A DNA stretch of 12,057 nucleotides from Jaenimonas drosophilae (Eukaryota > Euglenozoa > Kinetoplastea > Trypanosomatida > Trypanosomatidae). Shown here in pieces: positions 1 to 8,237 of this stretch (its first letter is position 1; every line of letters starts with the position of its first letter). The notes beneath the pieces were generated by a model. It had not been told where the DNA came from, did no database searches, and saw only the letters and a program-made list of their open reading frames with translations. The translations under genes were made by a program, and so were the position numbers. The stretch covers positions 1 to 12,057 of the forward strand of contig JASAON010001317.1 in the NCBI GenBank assembly GCA_030849065.1. The letters run 5' to 3'.

Positions 1-2
1 AA

Positions 3-505
3 AGCGTAGCTCGTGAATGGATGTACAGAGCACGAGAAATCACTCACATAGTAAAACAGTGGAAATCAGTCAAAAATGCTACTCCATATCACCCACAGAT
101 ACTTCAACTCACTCTATCAGCCATCACAGTCGAGAGTATTAGAGAAGAATTCGTTCAATGCCTCAGTGGGTGTATCAAAACTATGAACAAGTCAAGGAAA
201 AGAAAGAGCTTTAAAGCGGCCGGATAAGACAAAATAAAATAGTTGATCCAGCAAGCATGCATCCTCGCTGTCCCACAGCTTCAGAGAAATAAAAACGCAC
301 GGTCCAATCTTTCAAAAAACAAAGAATTATACAATCGTTGGGTACAGGTCCATCTGAGCCAATCGTTCATGCAGAATTTCAACTTAATGATACTGGCCGA
401 AAAGAAAAAGGTACTGCGAGTATTCCGTTAGTGATACTCACTGAGGATCGACCAGCAAAAAAACAGAGGACTTCTACTTTGTCTTCTTCACGTTGTTTGG
501 CATAG
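3..505 (+). pseudogene. Broken plus-strand coding remnant, possibly mobile-element derived
   Basis: Two pieces of protein-like text lie head to tail on the plus strand. The first is open from the left edge (frame of position 3) to a stop at 225-227. It is helical and ends in a basic tail (KSRKRKSFKAAG). The second is in another frame from 242 to the TAG at 503-505, with one in-frame TAA at 290-292. It reads VDPASMHPRCPTASEK, then a Lys/Arg/Gln-rich stretch and EPIVHAEFQLNDTGRKEKG. A helical region followed by a DP...RxP-type basic tail is reminiscent of the C-terminal end of MULE/SWIM-type transposases, but I see no catalytic domain or zinc finger, so this is only a guess. Orientation is opposite to every other gene in the window. 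Positions 379-505 overlap the minus-strand PPR-like remnant, so only one of the two can be real there. The gene starts outside the window. Confidence 0.3.
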
Positions 506-1124
506 GCAAAGAAAAGTAGCGTCTCTCGTCGAAAAGAGCGAAATGACTTCAAGCTTCGGGTCTGTTTGAAACGTTTGCCACCGGCACCGCATTGCTTCAT
601 CTGGAGATATTGATCGCAGTCATCAATGATCGCAACGCGTCCCCGCGTCCGGCGAGATGGTCGCGATACACCGTGCAGAGATTCCATTAGAGAGCCAAGA
701 TGGTGGCTCACATCATTCAACACCGACGCGTATCGTCTGTGTTCATCCATTCCTTCAGGCTGCTGCAGATTACGTAGACCAAATCGCTGGGACATCCACT
801 TCAGATCGTCCAAACGATCACACTCGGCAATGCACGAGTAGTGCCGTTCAAGAATCTCTTTGCACAGGTCACGAGATGGTACACTGCCAGCTTCTGATCC
901 TGCTTCAACCAAATAGAGGGCAGCTTCAGCATTTCCACCCGTTCGCGTGCAATTATCATGTTCAGCATCAGCAGTTTCATCGTTGGCCATGCGAAGCGCA
1001 TGGAAGAGACCGTACACGTGAGCGTGGCGTCATCAAACAGAAAAATGTTAAAATCGGATGTCTCCACAAAAAGAAAACTCTGAGCCATGACAAAGAGAAA
1101 AGACAATCGAGTAGTTGGCATCAA
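379..1124 (-). pseudogene. PPR-like helical-repeat protein remnant, frameshifted
   Basis: A 212-codon open frame (1017 to 379) continues text from another frame upstream (1124 to about 1018). Together they look like two pentatricopeptide repeats. The first starts with DDATLT in the upstream frame and continues as YGLFHALRMAND in the downstream frame. Next comes a helix NAEAALYLVEAGSEAG. A 35-residue unit PSRDLCKEIL...QRFGL (residues 47-81 of the 212-codon frame) matches the length and hydrophobic spacing of a canonical PPR. Kinetoplastid PPR proteins generally act in mitochondrial RNA metabolism and ribosomes, but with only two repeats visible no role can be assigned. The break near 1018 has a stop just upstream in the second frame, so as written the gene is disrupted. 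The part after about residue 100 is Arg-rich and unrecognised; the last 40 residues overlap the plus-strand remnant. Same strand as the receptor gene. Confidence 0.45.
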
Positions 1125-1272
1125 TCACTGGAGCAGAAACCCAGCTTCAGGAGCAAGTGTCTGGCAAAAAACAAACGCAAGGGAAAAGAAAGAAAAAGTG
1201 CAGATTGGTTCTTCGTTGATGTCTCGTGCAACACGCCCTGGGCGCTCTCTAAGAATGTTTCTGAGCGGAGGA

Positions 1273-1300
1273 AAGGTGTGCGATATTGTGCACACACCTT
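1273..1300. repeat. Inverted repeat, 8-bp stem
   Basis: AAGGTGTG at 1273-1280 is the exact reverse complement of CACACCTT at 1293-1300, with a 12-base loop. It lies in the 1125-1558 stretch, where I see no gene. A fold in a transcript is possible, but a chance match is also possible. Confidence 0.4.
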
Positions 1301-1362
1301 AAGCGGCAAGCATTGGGGGGGGGTCACCATCCACGGAAAGTGTTGAGGGTAGCTTCACGAAG

Positions 1363-1376
1363 GCACAAGCTTGTGC
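1363..1376. repeat. Perfect 14-bp palindrome and nearby homopolymers
   Basis: GCACAAGCTTGTGC at 1363-1376 is a perfect palindrome. The same gene-free stretch (1125-1558) also holds a run of nine G at 1315-1323 and nine C followed directly by nine A at 1404-1421. I see no coding text here. Confidence 0.55.
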
Positions 1377-1558
1377 GACTTTTGTCCATTTCGTAATCAG
1401 GAACCCCCCCCCAAAAAAAAATTTAAAGCGCGGACGCTCCATCTGAATACGTAAATGATTCTCCAACATTCAGAATAACGCACAGGAGGTGCACATACTC
1501 CGCAACAATCGCGAAACCTCTCCACCGAGGCAGTCTTCTACACGAATAAGAACAATCA

Positions 1559-1822
1559 CTACTTGTATTTTTCGAGGTAGTGTAGCAGGTCGGTAGCCAT
1601 GATGTGCGTCATCCACTGAAGTTGGACGTAGTGCATGTTGTCAGTGCAGAAATGACCTTCACGGATGTATGTCCTAGATGGCTTCCACATAAAGTGAATG
1701 CTGTCAGTGGTGCTTGTGACGTTGATGAGAGCTTGGCGAGCTGCATCCAAGTCCAGCAGATAGCGATGCACTGGGAGGTCATTTGAGCGATTGGACACAG
1801 AAGGGGAAAAAAGGTGTGGCAT
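1559..1822 (-). pseudogene. C-terminal fragment of an SGNH/PC-esterase-like protein
   Basis: An 87-codon frame from ATG 1822 to a TAG at 1559 encodes the C-terminus of a protein that I recognise by its match to the decayed gene at 8238-9738. The two share LPxxRYL, then NVT-x-TTDxxHFM, Arg-x-Tyr, Arg-acid-Gly, Cys, Asp and YVQ-x-Q. From NVT onward, 19 of 36 positions are identical by my count. TTDSIHF (Asp 40, His 43) fits the block V DxxH motif that supplies the catalytic Asp and His in SGNH/GDSL and PC-esterase families. Here the open frame continues past the position where the other copy has a stop, ending HYLEKYK. A TAA lies just upstream of the ATG in frame, and I could not find the missing N-terminal 80 percent between here and the receptor gene, so this is a fragment. 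The acyl-ester hydrolase or transferase function is inferred from motifs only. Confidence 0.5.
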
Positions 1823-1889
1823 GTTGCGTTATTGATCCATCACCAAACTCCATCCAATGGACATGGCCAAAAGCAGCTGACAGGGACAC

Positions 1890-2040
1890 CCAACCGTTGG
1901 TACATCACGACAGTTGATCGTCAAAACTGTCGCAATTCGTCATAACCGCACATGACACAGAGTTCGTGAGAGAATCTGTGTCACTTCATGTGAGCCAGGT
2001 GGATGCGCTTCATATTCTGAGGATCTACCTCACCCCTCAG
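1890..2040 (-). repeat. Cluster of hairpins in the receptor gene's 3' flank
   Basis: Four inverted repeats lie in about 150 bp just downstream of the receptor stop codon, in transcription order. CTGAGG/CCTCAG at 2017-2040 has a 6-bp stem. TGACACAGA/TCTGTGTCA at 1953-1983 has a 9-bp perfect stem and 13-base loop. CGACAGTT/AACTGTCG at 1908-1932 has an 8-bp perfect stem and 9-base loop. CCAAC-C-GTTGG occupies 1890-1900. In kinetoplastids 3' UTRs carry most gene-specific control, so a structured 3' UTR is a reasonable reading, as is a small structured RNA. Function is inference; the pairings are directly visible. Confidence 0.45.
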
Positions 2041-2100
2041 CTGTCGTAAGAGTGACACTTGGGTGCAAGGAAAACAAAGGCCACAACAAGAAATTGGTAA

Positions 2101-5100
2101 TCACTGAGCAGCATTTGCCATGCTGTCAGTTTGGTTGCGTGATGAGTCATCTGCATTGTGATAGGCGTAGGAAAAATGTCGGAAGTTCCTGCTTGGTTGG
2201 CGATGTCGGCTTTGCGGTTTTGTCCGTTCACGGACACCAATTGGTCGTGGGGATTGATCGCCCTGCCGTGGAAGCAGAGGTCGCGACGAACATTTATCTG
2301 GCGTGACATGGGCATCACGCAGCGGTAGGCCGTCATCAATCTGCCTGGTTTGGATGATGGGCACAGCAGAGTTGGCCCACAGTGACGACATATCGTTGTG
2401 CTTCCACACCAAAATTGCGGAAACTCGGTCAATGCAAAGGAGCTGCTGTTGTTCAACCAACGGGCCAACACCAGGAGCAAAGTCCGAGGACATACGTGCT
2501 TGATCCAACTGCTGTACGTCACTACCGAGAAATCTGTAATGATACATCATCACTTCCTTCACCACTCGTACAGGAAGGTCGATATGGCATGCCTTGTCAC
2601 CTTGAACAGACGCAATCATCAGAGCTGTACTGCAACGCCCAGTATACTCCGAGACAGTAGTTGTTTTGTGCGTCAGTAAGGGTAATGAGAAGAGCTCCAT
2701 TGACCCCTGCAGATTTACTCTCAAGTTTGTGCAGGGAGTGACCTCCATTGTCGGAGTCTCCGACTGGCCACCAAGTGCATCGAGCGTTGCCTTGGTGACA
2801 AGAACCTGTCCTGTTTCTCCTTGGCCGCATAGACTCAGCACGATGCGTGCAGCTTCATCACCACACCACCAACCACGATCCTGTACCACGCGGCTTGAGG
2901 TACAATTGAGTGTGTGCACTGCCATTCGAACCTCCGTAGTCTTTGCATCAATACCACGATTGGCCAGTGTGCGCACAAGTGCAATTGCATCGCTGGGTGA
3001 TGGACAAGCAATCACAAAAGTGCCGCAAACCACTCTCACCTCGTAGCACTGATGATCCATAATGGCTTGGCGAACAATCTTGAAAAAAATTGCAGTGTCT
3101 CTTCTCATAGACACCGGTGCGGATGCCCACCTCTGCCATGCATCCGGCATGTCCACAACTGCCAATGTGCATACGCTGCCTTGTTGGGGGGCGCGGGCAG
3201 CGTCACTTGAACATTCTCGAAGGTTTTCATCACCAGACGTGTTTCTTCCGCACACGGAGCGTACACGTCTCAGTGGATCTCCCTCAAACCACGCCCAGCT
3301 CGGAACAGCACGTGGAAACCTCTGACCCAGCCAAATCACAAGCACAGCCATCCACGCTATGGCGGCGATGATGGCGAGGACGATCATCAAGATATTCATG
3401 GTCTCGTCCTTGGACGTGTCGTTGCTAGACCGTGTGTTGGAGTCACGTGGAGCTTCCGTTGTTGTTGTTGTTACTGTGGTGGTCGTCGTCGTAGTCGATC
3501 CCTCCGTCGTTCCGCTGCTGCTCTCTTCGAAATTCACACAGTTTTGTGAGGTTGCTGTGGCATATGCAATCATTTCGTGTACGGAAACAATTTCATCTTT
3601 TGCCGACGTTCCTGTTGACGTGTACGCAAGTAATGGGGTAGAAGGCGCCATAAGAAGCGGTGTCGTAGGGTCCACAACACGGCTGTAGGACCACACTCCA
3701 ATCTCCTGTGCGCCGTAGTTCTTGGACGCACTGCTTGACGATTCTCCCGACAAGGTCGCACCACTGGAAAGATAGGGACCAAATATTAGCCCTCCAATGG
3801 AGAAAACTGACTTACTGTACATCGTACTCTGCAGGTTGGGTAACTTTTGCGAACTTCCTGCTGTGATGAAGCCAAACATGGACACAACAAAGAACGTCCG
3901 TAGTGCTGCGGGGGTGTGAAGACTAGTGTCAACACTTTGGAGGAAATCTTCATATGTCGTCAGCCCAGACATGGTTGCTGAGGACGACGCTGACGGAGTG
4001 GCTGTCCATGATGGAAGATTCGTGGCAAAGACAAGCCGACTCGTTAGACCACTCGCCTTCTGCAGGGATCCCTGGCTCTGGAATTGGTCGTAGTACTTGG
4101 TCAAGTCATCAAAGGAGATGTACACACTGGATAAAGATTGCTCTTGGAGGTAGGACACAAGTGCAGCAACATCTCCATCATTAAGGCCAATTACAAAGGT
4201 GTCAGTGCACCCAGATGGGATGCTCCCAGCCAATGTCCCAGACGTCAGCACCACAACGTTTGAAGCGCTGAAGGGTAGAGAAAATATGGACAGAGTATTC
4301 GTTACCAGTGTTTTTATGGCCGTGGATGAGGTGGAAGTCTGAATAACACCACACACCTTGGTGGGTGGTGTGGCCAGGGTGTAGAGGTATGCGGCCATCT
4401 GATACAGCTCTTGCTCCAGTGTAGGGAACAAGTAGAACAAGTTGGATGCAGTGAGAGCAGGCTGAGTCGTCTGAGGAATGAAGTCCAGTGTGAAGCCAGT
4501 TGTCTGGGACCCAACCAAGGCATCAGCCACAGCCCCACTGAAACCGTTCACTTGGAAGTACTCCTCGAAGTTAGTCAAGTCCGTGGCAGCATTGCTCATT
4601 GTCGTTGTCTGGCAATACATGCGGTAGGGGTGAACGGACACAAGTCCGTACAGAGTCGTGTTGGCCATAGCCCGTGTCACAGCCTGCACCTGTCCACACA
4701 TGTACGTCATCATGTCATTGTCTGTCGGGGCCTGCCCAAAGACGTGATAGGGTGCAGGAATTAATGCAGTGCTGGATATACTCTGCGAGCAATAGGGAAT
4801 GTTTGCGCAGTCACCACTGGGATAGGTGTACACTTCATCCATCAGGGACCAGTCATAGCTGCCAGACATTTGCTTCATTTGGAACAAAAATAAATTTCGA
4901 CCACCAGTTTGGCAGCACGATACCCCCTGAGTGATGGCCATGGTTGGGCAGGTGGTACCTAAGGGGCCAGTCACCATGTCGTAGACAAGAAAGTTGGACT
5001 GAGCAGCTCCAATGTTGTTGTAGAAGTTCTCCATAGCACCATTGCTATTGAAGCTGTTGGTGGACAGTAGTGTTAGTGCTTGGATCAATGTCATCCCACT

Positions 5101-6093
5101 CATCCATCCAGTCATGACGTAATTCAGGTCATTGTTGCCGGAGACAGAGGCAAAGTTGACCTCGCGCAGCTCTGCAAAGGCCTGTGACGCAGCGTACTCG
5201 GTGGAGTCCATTCCAGGCACTGGAGCAACGGAAATGATGTTGGTTGGGTTGATCTTCGTCGAGCCTGCATTCCGGTACTGTGACCACGCAAGGTACCCAG
5301 ACGCAAACGTTAATACAACAGTTGTGTTTCGTTCCACTTGAACTGGGTCAGTGAATGTTGTACTCATGTACTGTTGCATCGTAGACGCCCGAGAGGGGAT
5401 GTTTGTCGGAGCTGTATATACAATAAAGCACGCCTTCGGTGTCTGAATTCGTTGTACGTACGCAGCGTCGGTGTAGCTTCCAAAATTGTATCCGGTAGGG
5501 GTGACTCCAAACGATTTAGTAGATGTGGAAAAATATGGCCATCCAGTTTGGGAGATTCCATAGGTGGTATCGGCGTGGTGAAACTGCAGAGCAACTGATG
5601 CCAATTGTTCCATCTTGGAGAAGAACATCATCAAAGCAGCCTCCTGCACTACTTCGCTCGGCAAAGTGAAGTACACCTGAGGGACGTTGGTATTGGTGGT
5701 GAATATGTTGGCGCTGCTTGAAGTGAATTCTTGCACAAGTGGTGCAAAGGCAACCATCTTCCCACTGGACATAGCTGTGCCAGAGTACATGTTCACCAAC
5801 AACATTGTCCCAATGGGCCCAAGCATGGCTGCATAGCCATTGGCAGCAAAGACGCTGTAGATGGAGTTGCCAGAGGACGTAGACACAAGGGACGACACAA
5901 AAGACACAGACGTTGTTGACTTGGTAGCAGTCATGGCTCCAGTACAATACAACTGCAGAATGTCAAAAGCACCGGTAAAGCTCGCCACGGGTAGCCCAGC
6001 AGTCATGGAGCCATCAACTGCATAACATGCAACTATCAAACACAGTACAACGGTGAATGCGGTACGGTCAGAGATAATCATCTTGAGTGTCAT
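2101..6093 (-). CDS. Receptor-type adenylate cyclase homologue with degenerate cyclase domain
   Basis: Kinetoplastid receptor-type adenylate cyclase (ESAG4/GRESAG4) family; numbering below runs from the upstream ATG at 6141 (1346 residues). Residues 21-45 form a signal peptide. The ectodomain (about 46-875) shows family landmarks: MTGWMSGMTLIQAL at 343, the Cys-rich GGRNLFLFQM region, FGQAPTDND, and NYGAQEIGVWSYSRVVDP near its end. A Thr-rich stalk (877-914, Thr tract 883-895) precedes one membrane helix (915-938). The cytoplasmic class III cyclase-type domain (about 990-1155) starts LAVVDMPDAWQRW and includes CYEVRVVCGTFVIAC, RMAVHT, DEAAR and TGQVLVTKATLDAL. Asp997 is kept, but the second metal Asp is Gly1040, the substrate Lys is Arg1036, and the Asn of NxAAR is Asp1095; Arg1099 remains. 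The usual insert before RVGIHTG is absent. Catalysis is therefore unlikely. The tail (1160-1346) is unrecognised and basic near the end. I start at 6093 because the likely trans-splice acceptor falls between the two ATGs; 6141 is the alternative. Confidence 0.9.
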   Translation of the reverse strand: MTLKMIISDRTAFTVVLCLIVACYAVDGSMTAGLPVASFTGAFDILQLYCTGAMTATKSTTSVSFVSSLVSTSSGNSIYSVFAANGYAAMLGPIGTMLLVNMYSGTAMSSGKMVAFAPLVQEFTSSSANIFTTNTNVPQVYFTLPSEVVQEAALMMFFSKMEQLASVALQFHHADTTYGISQTGWPYFSTSTKSFGVTPTGYNFGSYTDAAYVQRIQTPKACFIVYTAPTNIPSRASTMQQYMSTTFTDPVQVERNTTVVLTFASGYLAWSQYRNAGSTKINPTNIISVAPVPGMDSTEYAASQAFAELREVNFASVSGNNDLNYVMTGWMSGMTLIQALTLLSTNSFNSNGAMENFYNNIGAAQSNFLVYDMVTGPLGTTCPTMAITQGVSCCQTGGRNLFLFQMKQMSGSYDWSLMDEVYTYPSGDCANIPYCSQSISSTALIPAPYHVFGQAPTDNDMMTYMCGQVQAVTRAMANTTLYGLVSVHPYRMYCQTTTMSNAATDLTNFEEYFQVNGFSGAVADALVGSQTTGFTLDFIPQTTQPALTASNLFYLFPTLEQELYQMAAYLYTLATPPTKVCGVIQTSTSSTAIKTLVTNTLSIFSLPFSASNVVVLTSGTLAGSIPSGCTDTFVIGLNDGDVAALVSYLQEQSLSSVYISFDDLTKYYDQFQSQGSLQKASGLTSRLVFATNLPSWTATPSASSSATMSGLTTYEDFLQSVDTSLHTPAALRTFFVVSMFGFITAGSSQKLPNLQSTMYSKSVFSIGGLIFGPYLSSGATLSGESSSSASKNYGAQEIGVWSYSRVVDPTTPLLMAPSTPLLAYTSTGTSAKDEIVSVHEMIAYATATSQNCVNFEESSSGTTEGSTTTTTTTVTTTTTEAPRDSNTRSSNDTSKDETMNILMIVLAIIAAIAWMAVLVIWLGQRFPRAVPSWAWFEGDPLRRVRSVCGRNTSGDENLRECSSDAARAPQQGSVCTLAVVDMPDAWQRWASAPVSMRRDTAIFFKIVRQAIMDHQCYEVRVVCGTFVIACPSPSDAIALVRTLANRGIDAKTTEVRMAVHTLNCTSSRVVQDRGWWCGDEAARIVLSLCGQGETGQVLVTKATLDALGGQSETPTMEVTPCTNLRVNLQGSMELFSLPLLTHKTTTVSEYTGRCSTALMIASVQGDKACHIDLPVRVVKEVMMYHYRFLGSDVQQLDQARMSSDFAPGVGPLVEQQQLLCIDRVSAILVWKHNDMSSLWANSAVPIIQTRQIDDGLPLRDAHVTPDKCSSRPLLPRQGDQSPRPIGVRERTKPQSRHRQPSRNFRHFSYAYHNADDSSRNQTDSMANAAQ

Positions 6094-6127
6094 GGACAGG
6101 CTGTGGTGTGGGAATATGTGGGAAGGT

Positions 6128-6166
6128 CTACACAAATTCATTTAGAAAGACGAAAGGATAGAAGGT
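6128..6166 (-). promoter_or_regulatory. Probable spliced-leader trans-splice acceptor of the receptor gene
   Basis: On the minus strand a pyrimidine-rich tract (complement of 6144-6166, CTTCTATCCTTTCGTCTTTC) is followed, after about 15 bases, by the first AG (complement of 6128-6129, in TTTGTAG). This is the standard order for kinetoplastid spliced-leader addition. Splicing there removes the ATG at 6141 and leaves a leader of about 34 bases before the ATG at 6093, which opens directly onto the signal peptide. The signal is seen; its use is inferred. Confidence 0.5.
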
Positions 6167-6839
6167 CTTGGGGCACAGTGAGCGCGTTAATGTACAGGTG
6201 ATTCCATGCGCAGTGGTACAACAATGGCATTGTGCGGCAGAGGAATTCTCGAGGCATGCGAGAACGAATTGAGAGAGCCAACCCTGTACTCAACAAGGAT
6301 GACAAAAAGTGCCACTCCCACGACACGTTCAAATCTGCAATTACATAAGTTGAATCATAATCATCATCATAACTACCTACAGATCAATACACACATGCAG
6401 GCAAACATTAATTAGCTTCGATTCCATTTCAGTGTGAGGATCACATACAGAGAGAAACAAAGAACGTGGCTGCATCAAATCGTTCAAAAATCAAAAGCGT
6501 CACTCGAGCACATGGCTCACAGCGGCCCTTCGTAACACAGTGGAAGCACTGCTGCGGCGCATTTTCTCCCTATTGCGCCATACGGAATACAAAAGTGGGC
6601 AAAGAGAAAGATACGGAATATGGCAGAGCAGCTTCATGGTAGAGAAGGTCCTCATGCAATCGATGAAGCTGCATGATGAAAAAAGAGAGTAGTACTCAGG
6701 CAACAACGTGAAAGACAACGTAAGATGAAGGTGATAACAAAGAACACGACACCAATACAATGAAAACGAGGCTCGGATACTTACATGCGACTCAACAAAA
6801 ATCAAATAGGCTCTCCTAAGAAGCATATTCCTAATAGAA
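6167..6839. other. Intergenic stretch upstream of the receptor gene
   Basis: I see no convincing gene. A minus-strand frame stays open to 6500 after the ectodomain fragment, but beyond about 6840 its text is Leu/Ser/Arg-rich with no match to the intact receptor. A short ATC/ATA-type microsatellite sits near 6353-6372. Confidence 0.5.
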
Positions 6840-7600
6840 TAGAGAAGTGCTGAAGGAATGACACTTGCACACTTTTTCTTGGAGAATTGAAAGTGTGCTC
6901 CCGTGATGGTCACAACATCCACAGACTTGCTACCAGTAGAGGTGAGCTGTGTGAAGAAGACGTTGATGTCGGCATGATTGCTGCGGCACACTGCACCTTG
7001 CGATTCAGCCAAAGCAGAGCATGATGTGTCCAGACTAAAAGAACCAATGAAGAGGTCACTCGCAGCGAACGTTGATTGAGCAGTGTGCACGTTTGCATAG
7101 AAGTCACCGGTCACGCCATACTTCATCACGGCCTGCGCCAGCGCCATGGCACCTACCCACCCAGCAAAAACGACATTTCTGCATGCATTGCTCGCACAGA
7201 GAACGTACGACTGGTTCACGGTGGGGTGAACTCTTGTACCGCCTATACTCAGTCACGTTCACTACAGGAACTGACGAAGTATTGATTACGTTCTCTGGGG
7301 GAAGTACTGGCAATTCAAAATAATTCACAAAGGAATCGTACCGAGAAACCATTTCCATCTGAATGTAGAAGGTGGTGGCAATTGTGGCATTGGAGTTAAT
7401 CAAAGTAGAGCTAGCAAGGAGTATTTGTACCCAGTAGATAGTCGTGGAGTGAGTGGAATAGGGAATTGATGCCGCCTCGATGTATGGGCTAAACATGTAC
7501 ACCACACCTGGATTGACGGTGTGATTTGAAGGTTGTAATCGATCGCGTGTCCAACAATGGTACCAAACTCAGAGAACTGTGATCCTCCTCCTATAGATAC
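6840..7600 (-). pseudogene. Decayed ectodomain fragment of a second receptor-type cyclase
   Basis: Two minus-strand frames together run collinear with residues about 225-470 of the intact receptor. The first frame (about 7600 to 7240) has SEFGTIVG, AASIP and NATIATTF, opposite KSFGVTPTG, TNIPS and NTTVVLTF. The second frame (about 7235 to 6840) has FAGWVGAMALAQAV opposite MTGWMSGMTLIQAL, then LDTSCSALAESQGAVC opposite LGTTCPTMAITQGVSC, and ends near KKCASVIPSAL. The distance from the NATIATTF to the FAGW landmark is about 74 codons, against 71 in the intact gene. The frames must switch between 7235 and 7260, because each has a stop or loses similarity across that point. The signal peptide, distal ectodomain, membrane helix and cyclase domain are all missing. 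Similarity is low, so this is an old paralogue, not a recent copy. A weak match (WSEYL region, about 7595-7660, in a third frame) may extend it upstream. Confidence 0.6.
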
Positions 7601-8237
7601 TCACTCCAGTCCACCCCACTCACAGTTCCTCCTGTCTCGAGCACACTCTCGAAAGAACTTGATAGATTTTCGTTTGAGCCACACCGCTCACATGAAATAA
7701 CGGGTATTTTTATTTTATCCCGTTGTATAAGAATTCTTCCATAACCCTTGGTAGATGAATGACGAACGAATAAAAACGCAGTCGTATATAGCATGACTGA
7801 AAGTGTCTCACTAGCGATACCAAGGAGAAAGGTGGCGCAAAAAGAATTTTGTGTTAACTTTCATCATATGTCACTTGACTTACACAACCCAAGTGCAATC
7901 TCGGCTATTATCGCTCTATGGTGCTGACAGATTCATCCAGATACGCCAGCAGCGTTGCTATGAATGTAAAAAAAATGAGAGCGGCCGTAGCAAAGTAGAC
8001 AGAAAAAAAACTCAAAAAGGTTTTCATTTTGAACTCACAACATTAGTGAATACGCCCAAAATGAGAAGTGTTTGTAAAAGAGGGCACTGAGATGTTGAAA
8101 AAAAAAACTAATAAACTTGTGAATGAAGATCAGAAGCTGTTCAATTCTCATGAAATCACTACGTTCGGAAAAAAGTGGAGGCATCAGCGAATGAAAGGAC
8201 TAACAAAAAAAAGGATCGACTAATAATGCTGCCACTA
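7601..8237. other. Gene-free stretch between two pseudogenes
   Basis: No convincing coding text on either strand apart from the possible weak extension of the receptor fragment to about 7660. The plus strand is A-rich with several A runs (for example 8100-8107 and 8204-8211). Confidence 0.5.

Noticed and set aside
657..1346. 229-codon plus-strand open frame
   Set aside because: His/Gln/Lys-rich text with no domain; it is antisense to the PPR-like frame, whose text is more protein-like.
5516..5947. 143-codon minus-strand frame inside the receptor gene
   Set aside because: Alternate-frame shadow of the intact receptor, which has clear family landmarks.
7591..7794. 67-codon minus-strand frame upstream of the receptor fragment
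   Set aside because: Only its last dozen residues might align with the receptor ectodomain; the rest shows no family and is too weak to list as a gene.
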